64,000 nucleotides of DNA, taken from NCBI RefSeq assembly GCF_048820895.1, contig NZ_JBMERQ010000001.1:1008764-1072763 (forward strand). Reading direction: 5' to 3'. The DNA is from Cribrihabitans_A neustonicus. Lineage in GTDB: Bacteria > Pseudomonadota > Alphaproteobacteria > Rhodobacterales > Rhodobacteraceae. The position numbers were made by a program, and so were the translations under genes. Positions 34,733 to 43,150 of the stretch are shown piece by piece (the stretch's first letter is position 1; every line of letters starts with the position of its first letter). The notes under the pieces were generated by a model, which saw only the letters and a program-made list of their open reading frames with translations, was not told the DNA's origin and ran no database searches.

Positions 34733-35020
34733 TTATTCCACCACTTTCGGCACCGCGAAGAAGCCTTCGCGGGCGTCCGGCGCGTTCGACAGCACCTTGT
34801 CCTGCTGATTGCCGTCGGTGACCACATCCTGGCGGCGCTTCAGGCGCTGCGGGGTGACCGAGGTCATCGGCTCGACGCCCTCGACATCGACCTCGTTCAG
34901 CTGCTCGATGAAGCCCAGGATGGTGTTGAACTCGGCGGCCAGGGCCGGGAGCGCGTCATCCTCGACCTTGATCCGGGCCAGTTTGGCCACCTTGGCGGCG
35001 GTGCTTTGGTCAATCGACAT
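34733..35020 (-). CDS. gatC: Asp-tRNA(Asn)/Glu-tRNA(Gln) amidotransferase subunit C
   Basis: Protein of 95 aa that wraps around GatA and stabilises the GatCAB complex. The pattern is typical of GatC: MSIDQSTAAKVAKLARIKVE, then AAEFNTILGFIEQLNEVDVE and the conserved VEPMTSVTPQRLKRRQDVVT, ending in DAREGFFAVPKVVE. The start at 35020 gives the conserved MSID N-terminus. It is upstream of gatA on the same strand, divergent from the UPF0173 hydrolase. Confidence 0.96.
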   Translation of the reverse strand: MSIDQSTAAKVAKLARIKVEDDALPALAAEFNTILGFIEQLNEVDVEGVEPMTSVTPQRLKRRQDVVTDGNQQDKVLSNAPDAREGFFAVPKVVE

Positions 35021-35233
35021 GGAAACCCTCATCTCGTGTTACAGAGGCATTTACCGCCGCACCGCCCGGGCCGCAAGCCTGCTGGCCGCCCGCTGCCCGC
35101 TTCCCCCTGCAGTCTTGGCAGGCAGCGGTTCCTGCGCGCCGCAATTTTTTGCCCGGCGCCGCATTTTCTTTCCGCGCCGGGCTGCTAGGCTGGGTCCGGG
35201 GCGCCGCGGCGCCGGCAATCGGGGAGAAAGACC

Positions 35234-35926
35234 ATGAAGGTGATCTGGCTGGGCCACGGCAGTTTCCGTTTCGAGACCGGGGACAAGGTGCTTCTGCTCG
35301 ACCCCTGGCTGAGCGGCAACCCGGTACTCCCGCAGGAGCAGCACGAGGCCGCGGTGGAAGGGGCGACCCATATCATCCTCACCCACGTGCATTTCGATCA
35401 CGTGGTGGACGTGCTTCCGCTCGCCAAGCGGCTGGAGGTGCCGGTAGTGGGGCAGTACGACATGATGGGCTTCTGGGGCGAGACCGAGGAGGTCGAGACC
35501 ATCGGCTTTAACAAGGGCGGCACGGTCGATCTCGGCGGCGTGCAGCTTGCCATGGTGCCCGCCTCGCACAGTTCCACCTTCAGCACCCAGGACGGGCTGC
35601 GCACCGGTGGTTCGGAAGTCGGCTACATGCTGATGGCTGAGGGCAAGACCATCTACATCTCCGGCGACACCGCGCTGATGGCGGACATGGAGTGGATGGG
35701 TGACTACTACAAGCCGGACGTGGGCATCCTGTCAGCGGGCGGCCACTTCACCATGGACATGAAGCAGGCCGCATATGCGGCGAAGCGCTATTTCAGCTTC
35801 AAGACAGTGATCCCCTGCCACTACAAGAGCTTCCCGGTGCTGGAGCAGGATGCAAGGGACCTGATCGAGGGGCTGCCCGGGACGCAGGTGATCGAGCCCG
35901 AGGTGATGAAAGCGATCGAGATCTGA
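35234..35926 (+). CDS. UPF0173 metallo-beta-lactamase-fold hydrolase
   Basis: Protein of 230 aa in the UPF0173/YtkL group. MBL motifs: IILTHVHFDHVVDVLPLAKR near residue 49 (HxHxDH), a His in VPASHSSTFS near 115, Asp in YISGDTALMADMEW near 145 and the C-terminal His in TVIPCHYKSFPVLEQDA near 200. The ligand set suggests a binuclear metal hydrolase; substrate unknown. It starts at ATG 35234 with GGGGAGAAAG upstream, divergent from gatC by about 210 bp. Confidence 0.92.
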   Translation: MKVIWLGHGSFRFETGDKVLLLDPWLSGNPVLPQEQHEAAVEGATHIILTHVHFDHVVDVLPLAKRLEVPVVGQYDMMGFWGETEEVETIGFNKGGTVDLGGVQLAMVPASHSSTFSTQDGLRTGGSEVGYMLMAEGKTIYISGDTALMADMEWMGDYYKPDVGILSAGGHFTMDMKQAAYAAKRYFSFKTVIPCHYKSFPVLEQDARDLIEGLPGTQVIEPEVMKAIEI

Positions 35927-35973
35927 ACGCCGCCCCCCGGGTGGCGGCAGCAGGATACTCCCGCCCGTCACCT

Positions 35974-36031
35974 GATCTGCATTGCAGATCCGCTCCCGTT
36001 GGGCCGGGCGCCGGGCTTCGCGGCCCGGCGC
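35974..36031. terminator. Two hairpins between convergent UPF0173 and tag genes
   Basis: A 17-bp dyad, GATCTGCA-T-TGCAGATC (35974-35990), is followed by a perfect 9-bp stem GCGCCGGGC/GCCCGGCGC (36008-36031) with a TTCG-containing loop. They lie between two genes whose 3' ends face each other, a usual place for bidirectional termination. No T-runs follow, so strength is uncertain. Confidence 0.55.
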
Positions 36032-36040
36032 GGCGGCGCT

Positions 36041-36673
36041 TCAGGTTGCAGATTTCAAGCGTGGAACGGTGAAGCCAGCCCGCGCTGCAGCCGCCGTCCC
36101 GCGGCAGAGGCAGCCGCGGGCGTGATCGTTGATCAGCCCCATTGCCTGCATGAAGGCAAAAACCGTGGTGGGGCCGACAAACTTCCAGCCGCGTTTCTTC
36201 AGCGCCTTGGAGAGCGCCACAGATTCGGGACAGGTGGAGGCAGTCTGCGGCTCGGGCAGGTCTTCCGGCCTGGGTTCGAAACTCCAGAAGAAAGCGGCGA
36301 GTGAGCCCGCCTCCGCGACCAGCTCCTGCGCACGGGCGGCATTGTTGATCACCGCCTCGATCTTGCCGCGGTGGCGGACGATGCCCTTATCCTGCAGGAG
36401 CCGTTCGACATCCTCCGGACCGAACTTTGCCATCACGGTGTAGTCGAAGCCGGCAAAAGCGGCACGGAAGTTTTCGCGCTTGTCCAGGATGGTGCGCCAG
36501 CTGAGGCCGGACTGGAAGCTTTCCAGACAGATCTTCTCGAACAGGCGGATGTCGCCGTCCACCGGATAGCCCCATTCCTCGTCATGATAGCGCAGGAAGT
36601 CCGGGGCCGAGGCGCTCCAGGCACAGCGGGGATGGCCATCAGGGGCGGTATAAAGTTCAGCCAAAGTAATCAC
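36041..36673 (-). CDS. tag: DNA-3-methyladenine glycosylase I
   Basis: Protein of 210 aa in the Tag family, which excises 3-methyladenine in base-excision repair. RCAWSASAPDFLRYHDEEWG near the N-terminus and INDHARGCLCRG near the C-terminus supply the Cys, His, His, Cys residues of the family zinc site. The helical core includes LFEKICLESFQSGLSWRTIL and FVGPTTVFAFMQAMGLINDH. Its ATG overlaps the stop of the upstream kinase gene by 4 bp (ATGA), so it is the third gene of the tadA-kinase-tag operon. Confidence 0.95.
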   Translation of the reverse strand: MITLAELYTAPDGHPRCAWSASAPDFLRYHDEEWGYPVDGDIRLFEKICLESFQSGLSWRTILDKRENFRAAFAGFDYTVMAKFGPEDVERLLQDKGIVRHRGKIEAVINNAARAQELVAEAGSLAAFFWSFEPRPEDLPEPQTASTCPESVALSKALKKRGWKFVGPTTVFAFMQAMGLINDHARGCLCRGTAAAARAGFTVPRLKSAT

Positions 36674-37518
36674 TCCCTTTCAGAATACGCTTGAAGAAGC
36701 GCCGTAAGCAGGTCCGTGTCCGGTCCGGCGGCCAAAGGTTCCCCGAGACGCCAGACAATCGACAGGGCGCATTTGGCCGCGGCCCAGGCCAGCAGGCGCC
36801 TGGCAGAACAGCCAAGCCCCGCAGACCATTGGCCGGCCCGGCGGCGGATCACTTCCGGGCTATCGAGCCCGCGCCGGCAGCCCCTGGGGTGACGGAAGGC
36901 GTTTGCCAGCTCGTAGCCCGGTTCACCCCACAGCCCCTTAGCATCGAAGGCGCAATATCCGCGCGGGCCGAGCCGGACGTTTTCATGATGGAGGTCGCCA
37001 TGCAGCGCGCAGGCGTCCGTCTGGGTTGCCAGCAGGCCGAGGAGCAAGCCGCGGCCCTGCTCCAGCCCGTCGCGCAGGGAGCCCGGCGGCAGGCTGTCCC
37101 GATGGAAGGCGCGCAGGGCACTGAAGCGGTCTTCGAGCGGCGGGAAAGACGCCTTCTCCCCGCTGGAGCCGGCATGCAGTGAACGGGCAGTTTGCAACAG
37201 CTGGCTGTCCGCATGCCGCAGGTCACCGCTGCGGGCGATATCGCCAAGCGAGGGCCCAGGCAGCCACTCGACCAAGGCTGCGCAGGAGTTCACCGAGTAC
37301 ACTTGGGCGGCCTGCGCCTGCGGCGCCTGCCGCAAATAGCCGAACCCAGCCTCTTCGCTGCCCATCTGCCCGCCCCTGTAGACTTTCAGGACAGCCGGGC
37401 CGCCGCCGGCACGGGTCACACGCCAGAGCCGCGCAATCGGTGTTTCCGCCAGGAACTCGGGTCCCGACACGCCGAATTCCGCAAGCAGGGCTCCGGAGGG
37501 TTGCGGCGAAGCGGCCAA
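36670..37518 (-). CDS. APH/Hur-type small-molecule kinase
   Basis: Protein of 282 aa resembling aminoglycoside/hydroxyurea-type phosphotransferases (APH_6_hur group). Kinase motifs: ACALHGDLHHENVRLG near residue 170 (Brenner HxDxxxxN), CAFDAKGLWGEPGYELANAF near 188 (DxKG in place of DFG), and VLKVYRGG near 44 for the ATP-binding Lys. Start is TTG at 37518: GGAGG (in the tadA 3' end) is eight bases upstream, and no other start fits the full fold. The native substrate is unknown and resistance is not implied. Genes on both sides are tadA (7 bp gap) and tag (4 bp overlap). Confidence 0.82.
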   Translation of the reverse strand: MAASPQPSGALLAEFGVSGPEFLAETPIARLWRVTRAGGGPAVLKVYRGGQMGSEEAGFGYLRQAPQAQAAQVYSVNSCAALVEWLPGPSLGDIARSGDLRHADSQLLQTARSLHAGSSGEKASFPPLEDRFSALRAFHRDSLPPGSLRDGLEQGRGLLLGLLATQTDACALHGDLHHENVRLGPRGYCAFDAKGLWGEPGYELANAFRHPRGCRRGLDSPEVIRRRAGQWSAGLGCSARRLLAWAAAKCALSIVWRLGEPLAAGPDTDLLTALLQAYSERE

Positions 37519-37524
37519 ACCGGG

Positions 37525-37974
37525 TTACCTCCTGCCCGCGAAGAAATCCTTAAGGAGCGCCGCGGCTTCGGCCTCAGCGATGCCGTCATAGACTTCTGGA
37601 GCATGATGCGCCTGCGGGTGGGAAAAGACGCAGGCGCCATGCGCCACCCCGCCGGACTTCGGATCCGCGGCGCCGTAGTAGACCCGGCGGATACGGGCGG
37701 CGGCGATGGCGGCGGCGCACATGGCGCAGGGTTCCAGCGTCACATAGAGGTCGTAGCCGGCGAGCCGCTCGCTGCCGCGTGCGGCGCAGGCTTCGCGGAT
37801 CGCCAGGATCTCGGCGTGCGCGGTGGGGTCGTTCAGCTCCCGGGTGCGGTTGCCTGCGAACGCGGCCACCCGCCCGTCCGGCGCGATGAGCACCGCGCCA
37901 ACGGGAACCTCGCCGCGGTCCGCCGCCTCCCGCGCCTCTGCCAGCGCTTTGTCCATGTGCGATTTGAAAGCCAT
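37525..37974 (-). CDS. tadA: tRNA(adenine-34) deaminase TadA
   Basis: Zn cytidine-deaminase-fold enzyme of 149 aa, converting A34 to inosine in tRNA-Arg(ACG). The active-site motifs are intact: NDPTAHAEILAIREACAARG near residue 50 (HAE) and LYVTLEPCAMCAAAIAAARI near 77 (PCxxC). The start at 37974 (MAFKSHMDKALAEAREAADR) gives the normal length; the open frame to 38325 is antisense to the next gene. It heads an operon with the APH-like kinase and tag. The last codons contain the Shine-Dalgarno of the next gene. Confidence 0.96.
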   Translation of the reverse strand: MAFKSHMDKALAEAREAADRGEVPVGAVLIAPDGRVAAFAGNRTRELNDPTAHAEILAIREACAARGSERLAGYDLYVTLEPCAMCAAAIAAARIRRVYYGAADPKSGGVAHGACVFSHPQAHHAPEVYDGIAEAEAAALLKDFFAGRR

Positions 37975-38101
37975 GCGCTCCCCGGTGTCCGAAGATTTCA
38001 AAGTGCCAGGTTCTGCCCGGCGCCACGCCTGCCAGTGTCCGGCCCTCTCTGCACCCTTCCTGCCCGCGATTGCCCGCTTTCGCAAGCCGCCGGAATGCTC
38101 T

Positions 38102-39232
38102 ATGGCACGCAGCATGAGCAAAGCACCCGCATCCCCCAAGGGCTCTCCCGCAGGCCAGGCGCCTGAGGGCGACCGTATCGCCAAGGTTCTCTCCCGCTCC
38201 GGCGTCGCCTCGCGCCGCGAGGCCGAGCGCATGATCGCCGAGGGCCGCGTCGCGGTGAACGGCGAGACCATCACCAGCCCCGCGCTGAATGTGACCGCCA
38301 GGGACCGTATCCTGGTCGATGGCAAGCCCCTGCCCGAAGCTGAGGCGCCGCGGCTGTGGATGTACTACAAGCCGATTGGCCTGGTTACCTCCACCAGCGA
38401 CGAGAAGGGCCGCAAGACGATATTCGACGAGCTGCCCGACGATCTGCCGCGGGTAATGACCGTCGGGCGGCTCGATCTCAACTCGGAAGGCCTGCTGCTG
38501 CTCACCAACGATGGCGCCATCAAACGCAAGCTGGAGCTGCCTTCGACCGGCTGGCTGCGCCGCTACCGGGTGCGCATCAATGGCCGCCCGAAGGACGAGG
38601 ATTTCGAGCCGTTGCGCAAGGGGCTGGTGATCGAAGGCGAGCGGTTCCAGCCGATGACGGTGACGCTCGACCGCCAGCAGGGTGCTAACGCCTGGCTGAC
38701 CGTGGGGCTGCGCGAGGGCAAGAACCGCGAGATCCGCCGCGCGATGGAAGACATCGGCTTCAGCGTGAACCGGCTGTTGCGGCTGTCTTACGGGCCGTTC
38801 CAGCTCGGCAGCCTGAAGCCCGGCGAAGTCGAGGAGCTGCGCCCCAAGGTTGTGCGCGACCAGCTCGGTCTCGAGAAACCGGACGAGACGCCCGCCAGCC
38901 GCCCGGTGCGCAGCCGCGGCGGGAAGCCGGCGGCCAGACCCGGCACCAGTTCCGCGGGCAAGCCGGCCGGCCGGCCGGGCGCAAAACCCGCAGGCAAGCC
39001 GGGCGCGCGCTCTGGCAAGAGTGCCGGCGCAGGGCCTGCCGCCGGGGCTGGCAAGACATTCGGCACGCGCGCAAGCAGCAAACCGGGAGCCGGGTCCAGC
39101 GGCAAGCCCGGTTTGACAGCAGGCCAGAAACCCGGCGCGCCCGGCCGCGGCAAAGCGTCCGGACCGCGCGGCAGCAGCTCCAGTTCCACCGGCGCGCCGA
39201 AAGGCCGCCCCGGCAAGCCGCGCCGCGGCTGA
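38102..39232 (+). CDS. rluB: Ribosomal large-subunit pseudouridine synthase (RluB/RsuA family) with Gly/Lys-rich tail
   Basis: Protein of 376 aa. It has an S4 RNA-binding domain near residues 19-75 (RIAKVLSRSGVASRREAERM), then the synthase domain with MTVGRLDLNSEGLLLLTNDG near 120 (catalytic Asp in GRLDLNSEG) and LREGKNREIRRAMEDIGFSV. RluB makes pseudouridine at 23S position 2605 in E. coli; RsuA or RluE are alternatives. After residue ~265 a ~110-residue tail rich in Gly, Lys, Pro, Ala and Arg follows (KPAGRPGAKPAGKPGARSGK), probably disordered and RNA-binding. An ATG at 38114 is an alternative start. Divergent from tadA. Confidence 0.88.
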   Translation: MARSMSKAPASPKGSPAGQAPEGDRIAKVLSRSGVASRREAERMIAEGRVAVNGETITSPALNVTARDRILVDGKPLPEAEAPRLWMYYKPIGLVTSTSDEKGRKTIFDELPDDLPRVMTVGRLDLNSEGLLLLTNDGAIKRKLELPSTGWLRRYRVRINGRPKDEDFEPLRKGLVIEGERFQPMTVTLDRQQGANAWLTVGLREGKNREIRRAMEDIGFSVNRLLRLSYGPFQLGSLKPGEVEELRPKVVRDQLGLEKPDETPASRPVRSRGGKPAARPGTSSAGKPAGRPGAKPAGKPGARSGKSAGAGPAAGAGKTFGTRASSKPGAGSSGKPGLTAGQKPGAPGRGKASGPRGSSSSSTGAPKGRPGKPRRG

Positions 39233-39429
39233 TACCCGGCGCCGCCCGTTCGCCCGCGGGCTGATACCCCGCGCCGCCCGCGAGCCCGCTTTGGCACTGG
39301 CATGGGCGCCCGGCTTCTCCTAGGGTTCCCTTCAGGACACCGATTGTGCTTGAGGGGGACCGCGCATGCCGCCAGTTGCAACTGCCCAGCATTTGACCGC
39401 CGCATCCGCTCGGACGGGCTGAACGCGTG

Positions 39430-40452
39430 ATGCGGCACATGCGTCTTCCTGCGGCCCGCCCGCGCAGACCCTGCTCCTGCCATTACCGCCCCGGCCGTTC
39501 CCGCCGGTCTAACCCGGCCGTACGCGCCGGGCTGCTCTGCGGCCTTCTGGCCGTGGCGGCGGCATGTGTGCCTCAGGGGCAGCGGCAGTCGCTGGTGCCG
39601 CGGCCGCGGCCCGCCGCGCTGGTCCCGGAGGCACCCGCCCCTTCTGCCGACAGCCAGGAGCTAACGCAGTACTACCGCGTTCTGGAACGCGACCTCTTGA
39701 CCCGCGGGCTGCTGCGCACCGATGGCGGCGGCCCGGACACACCCTTCGATGCGGAGGATCTGGCGGAGAGCTTCGAGGCGCTGGCCTTCTATGACGAATA
39801 CGGCGGCAACGGGCTTTCCGGCGGGCTGGGCCGCTGGGCCGGGCCGGTGCGGATCGCAGCGGAGTTTGGACCCTCAGTGCCGCCTGCACGGCGCGCCGCC
39901 GACCGCGTCATGCTTCGGGACTATGCGGCGCGGCTGGCGCGGATCACCGGCCACCCTGTCAGCGCCGCTCCGGGCCGGACCAATTTCCATGTCCTGTTCG
40001 CCAGCCTCGACGACAGCGCCTTTGTCGCCGAGCGGGTGCGCGAGCTGCTGCCGGGTCTCGGCGCGCGGGAGCTTGCGCTGCTGGCGGCGCCGCCGCGCAG
40101 TTATTACTGTCTGGTGGTGGCGGGCGGACCCAAGAGCGACCCGTTCACCTACAGCCGTGGTGTTGCGCTGATCCGGGCCGAACACCCCGATCTGGTGCGG
40201 AAGAGCTGCGTGCATGAGGAAGTGGCGCAGGGGCTGGGTTTGCGGAACGACAGCCCGCGCGCGCGGCCTTCGATCTTCAACGACGATGACGAATTTGCGC
40301 TGCTGACCAGCTTTGACGAGAAGCTGCTGCGGATACTGTATGACCCGCGCTTGTCCCCGGGGATGAGCGCGGATGAGGCGCGCCCGCTTGTGCGCGCCAT
40401 TGCCCGTGAACTGATGGGTGAAGCACGCGAAATGGCGGGCGGGCCGCTCTGA
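39430..40452 (+). CDS. DUF2927 lipoprotein
   Basis: Protein of about 340 aa. A short Arg-rich N-terminus precedes the hydrophobic segment RAGLLCGLLAVAAACVPQGQ with a lipobox-like LAVAAAC, so a surface or periplasmic lipoprotein is likely. The DUF2927 domain follows: AFYDEYGGNGLSGGLGRWAG, DYAARLARITGHP, CVHEEVAQGLGLRNDSPRAR, SIFNDDDEFALLTSFDEKLL. The HEE and downstream D residues look like a zincin-like motif (HEExxQxLG), so a metallopeptidase role is possible. Starts at 39427 (GTG), 39430 or 39439 cannot be separated. Confidence 0.8.
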   Translation: MRHMRLPAARPRRPCSCHYRPGRSRRSNPAVRAGLLCGLLAVAAACVPQGQRQSLVPRPRPAALVPEAPAPSADSQELTQYYRVLERDLLTRGLLRTDGGGPDTPFDAEDLAESFEALAFYDEYGGNGLSGGLGRWAGPVRIAAEFGPSVPPARRAADRVMLRDYAARLARITGHPVSAAPGRTNFHVLFASLDDSAFVAERVRELLPGLGARELALLAAPPRSYYCLVVAGGPKSDPFTYSRGVALIRAEHPDLVRKSCVHEEVAQGLGLRNDSPRARPSIFNDDDEFALLTSFDEKLLRILYDPRLSPGMSADEARPLVRAIARELMGEAREMAGGPL

Positions 40453-40629
40453 ACGCCGTCAGGCCAGGGCCGCGTGCGCCAGGGCGGCGGGGCCGGACAT
40501 GAACGCAGGCGGATTCCGCCCTGCCCCCCCATTGCGCCGCCCTGCGCCCGGTGCCCCGCATCGCCGCGGCTTGCACGCGCGCCGCAGCGGCGTCAGTCTG
40601 GTGCAAGAATTCAGAGAAAGGAACGCGGC

Positions 40630-41076
40630 ATGCGCGCAGTGGTGCAACGGGTCCGGGAAGCCTCGGTGTCTGTTGAAGGAGAGGTCATCGGCCAATGCGG
40701 CCCTGGCCTGATGGTGCTAGTCTGCGCCATGGCGGGGGACGGCACCGGGGAAGCGGAACAACTGGCCGCCAAGATCGCCAAGCTGCGCATTTTCAAGGAC
40801 GAGGCGGGCAAGATGAACCGCTCGGTTCTGGAAATCGGCGGCAGCGTCTTGGCGGTGAGCCAGTTCACCCTTGCGGCTGACACCCGGCGCGGCAACCGGC
40901 CCGGATTTTCTGCCGCGGCGCCTCCGGCCGATGGTGAGAGGCTTTACGAACATTTCGCTGCCGCCTTGCAGGGGCTGGGGATCAGGACGGCGAAAGGGCG
41001 CTTTGGCGCCGACATGCAGGTGAGCCTGGTGAACGACGGGCCGGTCACCATCTGGATCGACACCGCCGCAGAGTGA
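40630..41076 (+). CDS. dtd: D-aminoacyl-tRNA deacylase
   Basis: Protein of 148 aa, full Dtd length. MRAVVQRVREASVSVEGEVI is the canonical N-terminus, SVLAVSQFTLAADTRRGNRP near residue 75 carries the SQFTL motif, and VSLVNDGPVTIWIDT near 132 the Gly-cisPro (NDGPVT) motif that ensures D-chirality proofreading. It hydrolyses D-aminoacyl (and glycyl) tRNAs in the cytoplasm. AGAGAAAGGAAC precedes the ATG at 40630. Confidence 0.97.
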   Translation: MRAVVQRVREASVSVEGEVIGQCGPGLMVLVCAMAGDGTGEAEQLAAKIAKLRIFKDEAGKMNRSVLEIGGSVLAVSQFTLAADTRRGNRPGFSAAAPPADGERLYEHFAAALQGLGIRTAKGRFGADMQVSLVNDGPVTIWIDTAAE

Positions 41077-41562
41077 GCATGTGCGCCCGAAGGCCGGCCT
41101 GCGGTGCAGGACAAACAATCCCGATGGGGATTGGCCGCGGCGCGGAACAGGCCCGCCGGTCCTCCGTGCATCGCCGGGGCAATTCCGCCACGGCGAGGCG
41201 GCGCGGCTTGGCAGCACTCGCAAAAAGAAAACGAACCCCGCTCAGCAATATGATTCTTCCGGAAAGTGGGTCAGCCCTCCTGACCGGAGCGCCAAATACA
41301 GCGCAAAAGACGGCATTCCTCAGCCAAAAAATTTTCTGGTCGCATTCTTGAGATATTTTTGATTTGTAAAGCGCTATGAGCCCAAAAGCGGCACACCGCC
41401 AAAGAAAGGCGACACCCGTCTTGGGGCCTTGGGCCGGCGGCACATTCCCTGCCGCCGGAGCCCGCGAATAAATCTTGCGAGGCTGCTGCAAATGCGCAAA
41501 TCTTGAAAGACCAATCAAGAAAATGAGTGCTGACAGCACCGCACACCAATTGGGAGAACTCC
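41077..41562. other. 486-bp region upstream of peptide ABC operon
   Basis: No coding frame is supported. The right half holds an AT-rich stretch near 41330-41375 (cattcttgagatatttttga) that could be the operon promoter. A perfect 9-bp hairpin, CCGGCGGCA (41434-41442) with TGCCGCCGG (41450-41458), follows about 105 bp before the start codon and would form in the 5' leader. The long leader and hairpin suggest post-transcriptional control, but no known riboswitch is recognised. Confidence 0.5.
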
Positions 41563-43149
41563 ATGAGCGACTATATCCAGTATCTGGCCAGCCAGGCGGC
41601 CGCGGGCAAACTGTCCCGCCGCGCCTTCCTCGGCAAGGCAGCCGCACTGGGCTTCACCGCGGTATCCGCAAACCTGCTGATGTCAAATGCAGTGCAGGCA
41701 GCCGGTCCGCAGAAGGGCGGCACCATCAAGGCCGCGATCCAGGGCGGCAGCACCACCGACAGCCTGGACCCGGCAACCACCACCAACACCGCGATGACCA
41801 TGGTCAGCAAGCTGTGGGGCGAGCCGCTGATGGCTCTGGCGCCGGATGGCGGGCTGCAGCCGAAAGTGGCCGAAAGCGTTGAGGCCTCGGCCGACGCCAA
41901 GACCTGGACCTTCAAGATCCGCGACGGCGTCACCTTTTCCAACGGCAAGACCGTGACCGCCGAGGACGTGCTCGCCACCATCGAGCGCCACTCGGGCGAG
42001 GACACCAAATCGGGTGCGCTGGGTCTGCTGCGCGACATCGCGGCAATGCGGGCCGAGGGCAACGACTTCATCATCGAGCTGAAGACGCCCAACGCCGACC
42101 TGCCCTACCTGATGACCGACTACCACCTGCTGATCCAGCCCAATGGCGGCAAGGACGATCCGGCGGCGGCAATCGGCACCGGGCCGTACGTGCTGAAGGA
42201 CGTCGACATGGGCGTGCGCTTCGTGGCCGAGAAGAACCCGAACTACTGGGATCCCGAACTGGGCCACGCCGACACAATCGAAGTCCTCATCATCAACGAT
42301 GACACCGCCCGCGTCGCGGCGCTGCAGTCGGGCCAGGTCGACATGATTGACCGGGTGCCGCCGCGCACCGCCAAGCTGGTCGACCGCGCTCCGGGCATCA
42401 ACGTGCGCTCCACTGCCGGCCCCGGCCACTACGTGTTCATCATGCATTGCAACACGGCGCCGTTTGACAACAACGACCTGCGGCTGGCGCTGAAATACGC
42501 GATGGACCGGCAGGAGATGGTCGACAAGATCCTGCACGGCTACGGCTCGATCGGCAACGACAGCCCGATCAACGCCTCCTACCCGCTGTTCACCGAAGCC
42601 GAGCAGCGCGAATTCGATCCGGACAAGGCCAAGTTCCACTTTGACAAGTCCGGCCATGACGGCGAGATCCTGCTGCGCACCTCGGACAACTCGTTCCCGG
42701 GGGCACCAGATGCTTCGGCGCTGTTCCAGCAGTCCTGCGCAAAGGCGGGGATCAAGCTGAACATCAAACGGGAGCCGAGCGACGGCTACTGGTCCGAAGT
42801 CTGGAACAAGCAGCCCTTCTGCACCAGCTACTGGAGCGGCCGCCCGATCCAGGACCAGATGCTGTCGACCGCCTACCTGTCGACTGCGGACTGGAACGAC
42901 ACCCGCTTCTTCAACGAGCAGTTCGACCAGCTCGTGGTGGCGGCGCGCGGCGAGCTGGACGAGGCCAAGCGGACCCAGATGTACGCCGACCTCTCCACCA
43001 TGATCCGCGACGAAGGCGGGCTGATCTGCCCGATGTTCAACGACTTCATCGGCGCCACCTCAGACCGGCTGGCGGGCTGGGTCGAGAACCATAAGGGCTT
43101 TGACCTGATGGACCTCTACGCTCCGATGAAAATGTGGGTTGCGGCCTAA
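41563..43149 (+). CDS. Peptide-type ABC transporter, substrate-binding protein
   Basis: Periplasmic binding protein of 528 aa in the DppA/OppA (SBP_bac_5) family. A Tat signal is visible: LSRRAFLGKAAALGFTAVSA, with the twin arginines at about residues 20-21 and likely cleavage after VQAAG. The fold includes TDSLDPATTTNTAMTMVSKL, WTFKIRDGVTFSNGKTVTAE and NPNYWDPELGHADTIEVLII, all family hallmarks. It heads a four-gene operon. Substrate (peptide, amine or opine) cannot be inferred. Start at 41563 follows GGGAGAACTCC. Confidence 0.93.
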   Translation: MSDYIQYLASQAAAGKLSRRAFLGKAAALGFTAVSANLLMSNAVQAAGPQKGGTIKAAIQGGSTTDSLDPATTTNTAMTMVSKLWGEPLMALAPDGGLQPKVAESVEASADAKTWTFKIRDGVTFSNGKTVTAEDVLATIERHSGEDTKSGALGLLRDIAAMRAEGNDFIIELKTPNADLPYLMTDYHLLIQPNGGKDDPAAAIGTGPYVLKDVDMGVRFVAEKNPNYWDPELGHADTIEVLIINDDTARVAALQSGQVDMIDRVPPRTAKLVDRAPGINVRSTAGPGHYVFIMHCNTAPFDNNDLRLALKYAMDRQEMVDKILHGYGSIGNDSPINASYPLFTEAEQREFDPDKAKFHFDKSGHDGEILLRTSDNSFPGAPDASALFQQSCAKAGIKLNIKREPSDGYWSEVWNKQPFCTSYWSGRPIQDQMLSTAYLSTADWNDTRFFNEQFDQLVVAARGELDEAKRTQMYADLSTMIRDEGGLICPMFNDFIGATSDRLAGWVENHKGFDLMDLYAPMKMWVAA

Positions 43150-43150
43150 C

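Noticed and set aside
33170..35188. 672-aa open frame antisense to gatA and gatC
   Set aside because: High-GC antisense frame; the opposite strand has complete GatA and GatC with active-site motifs.
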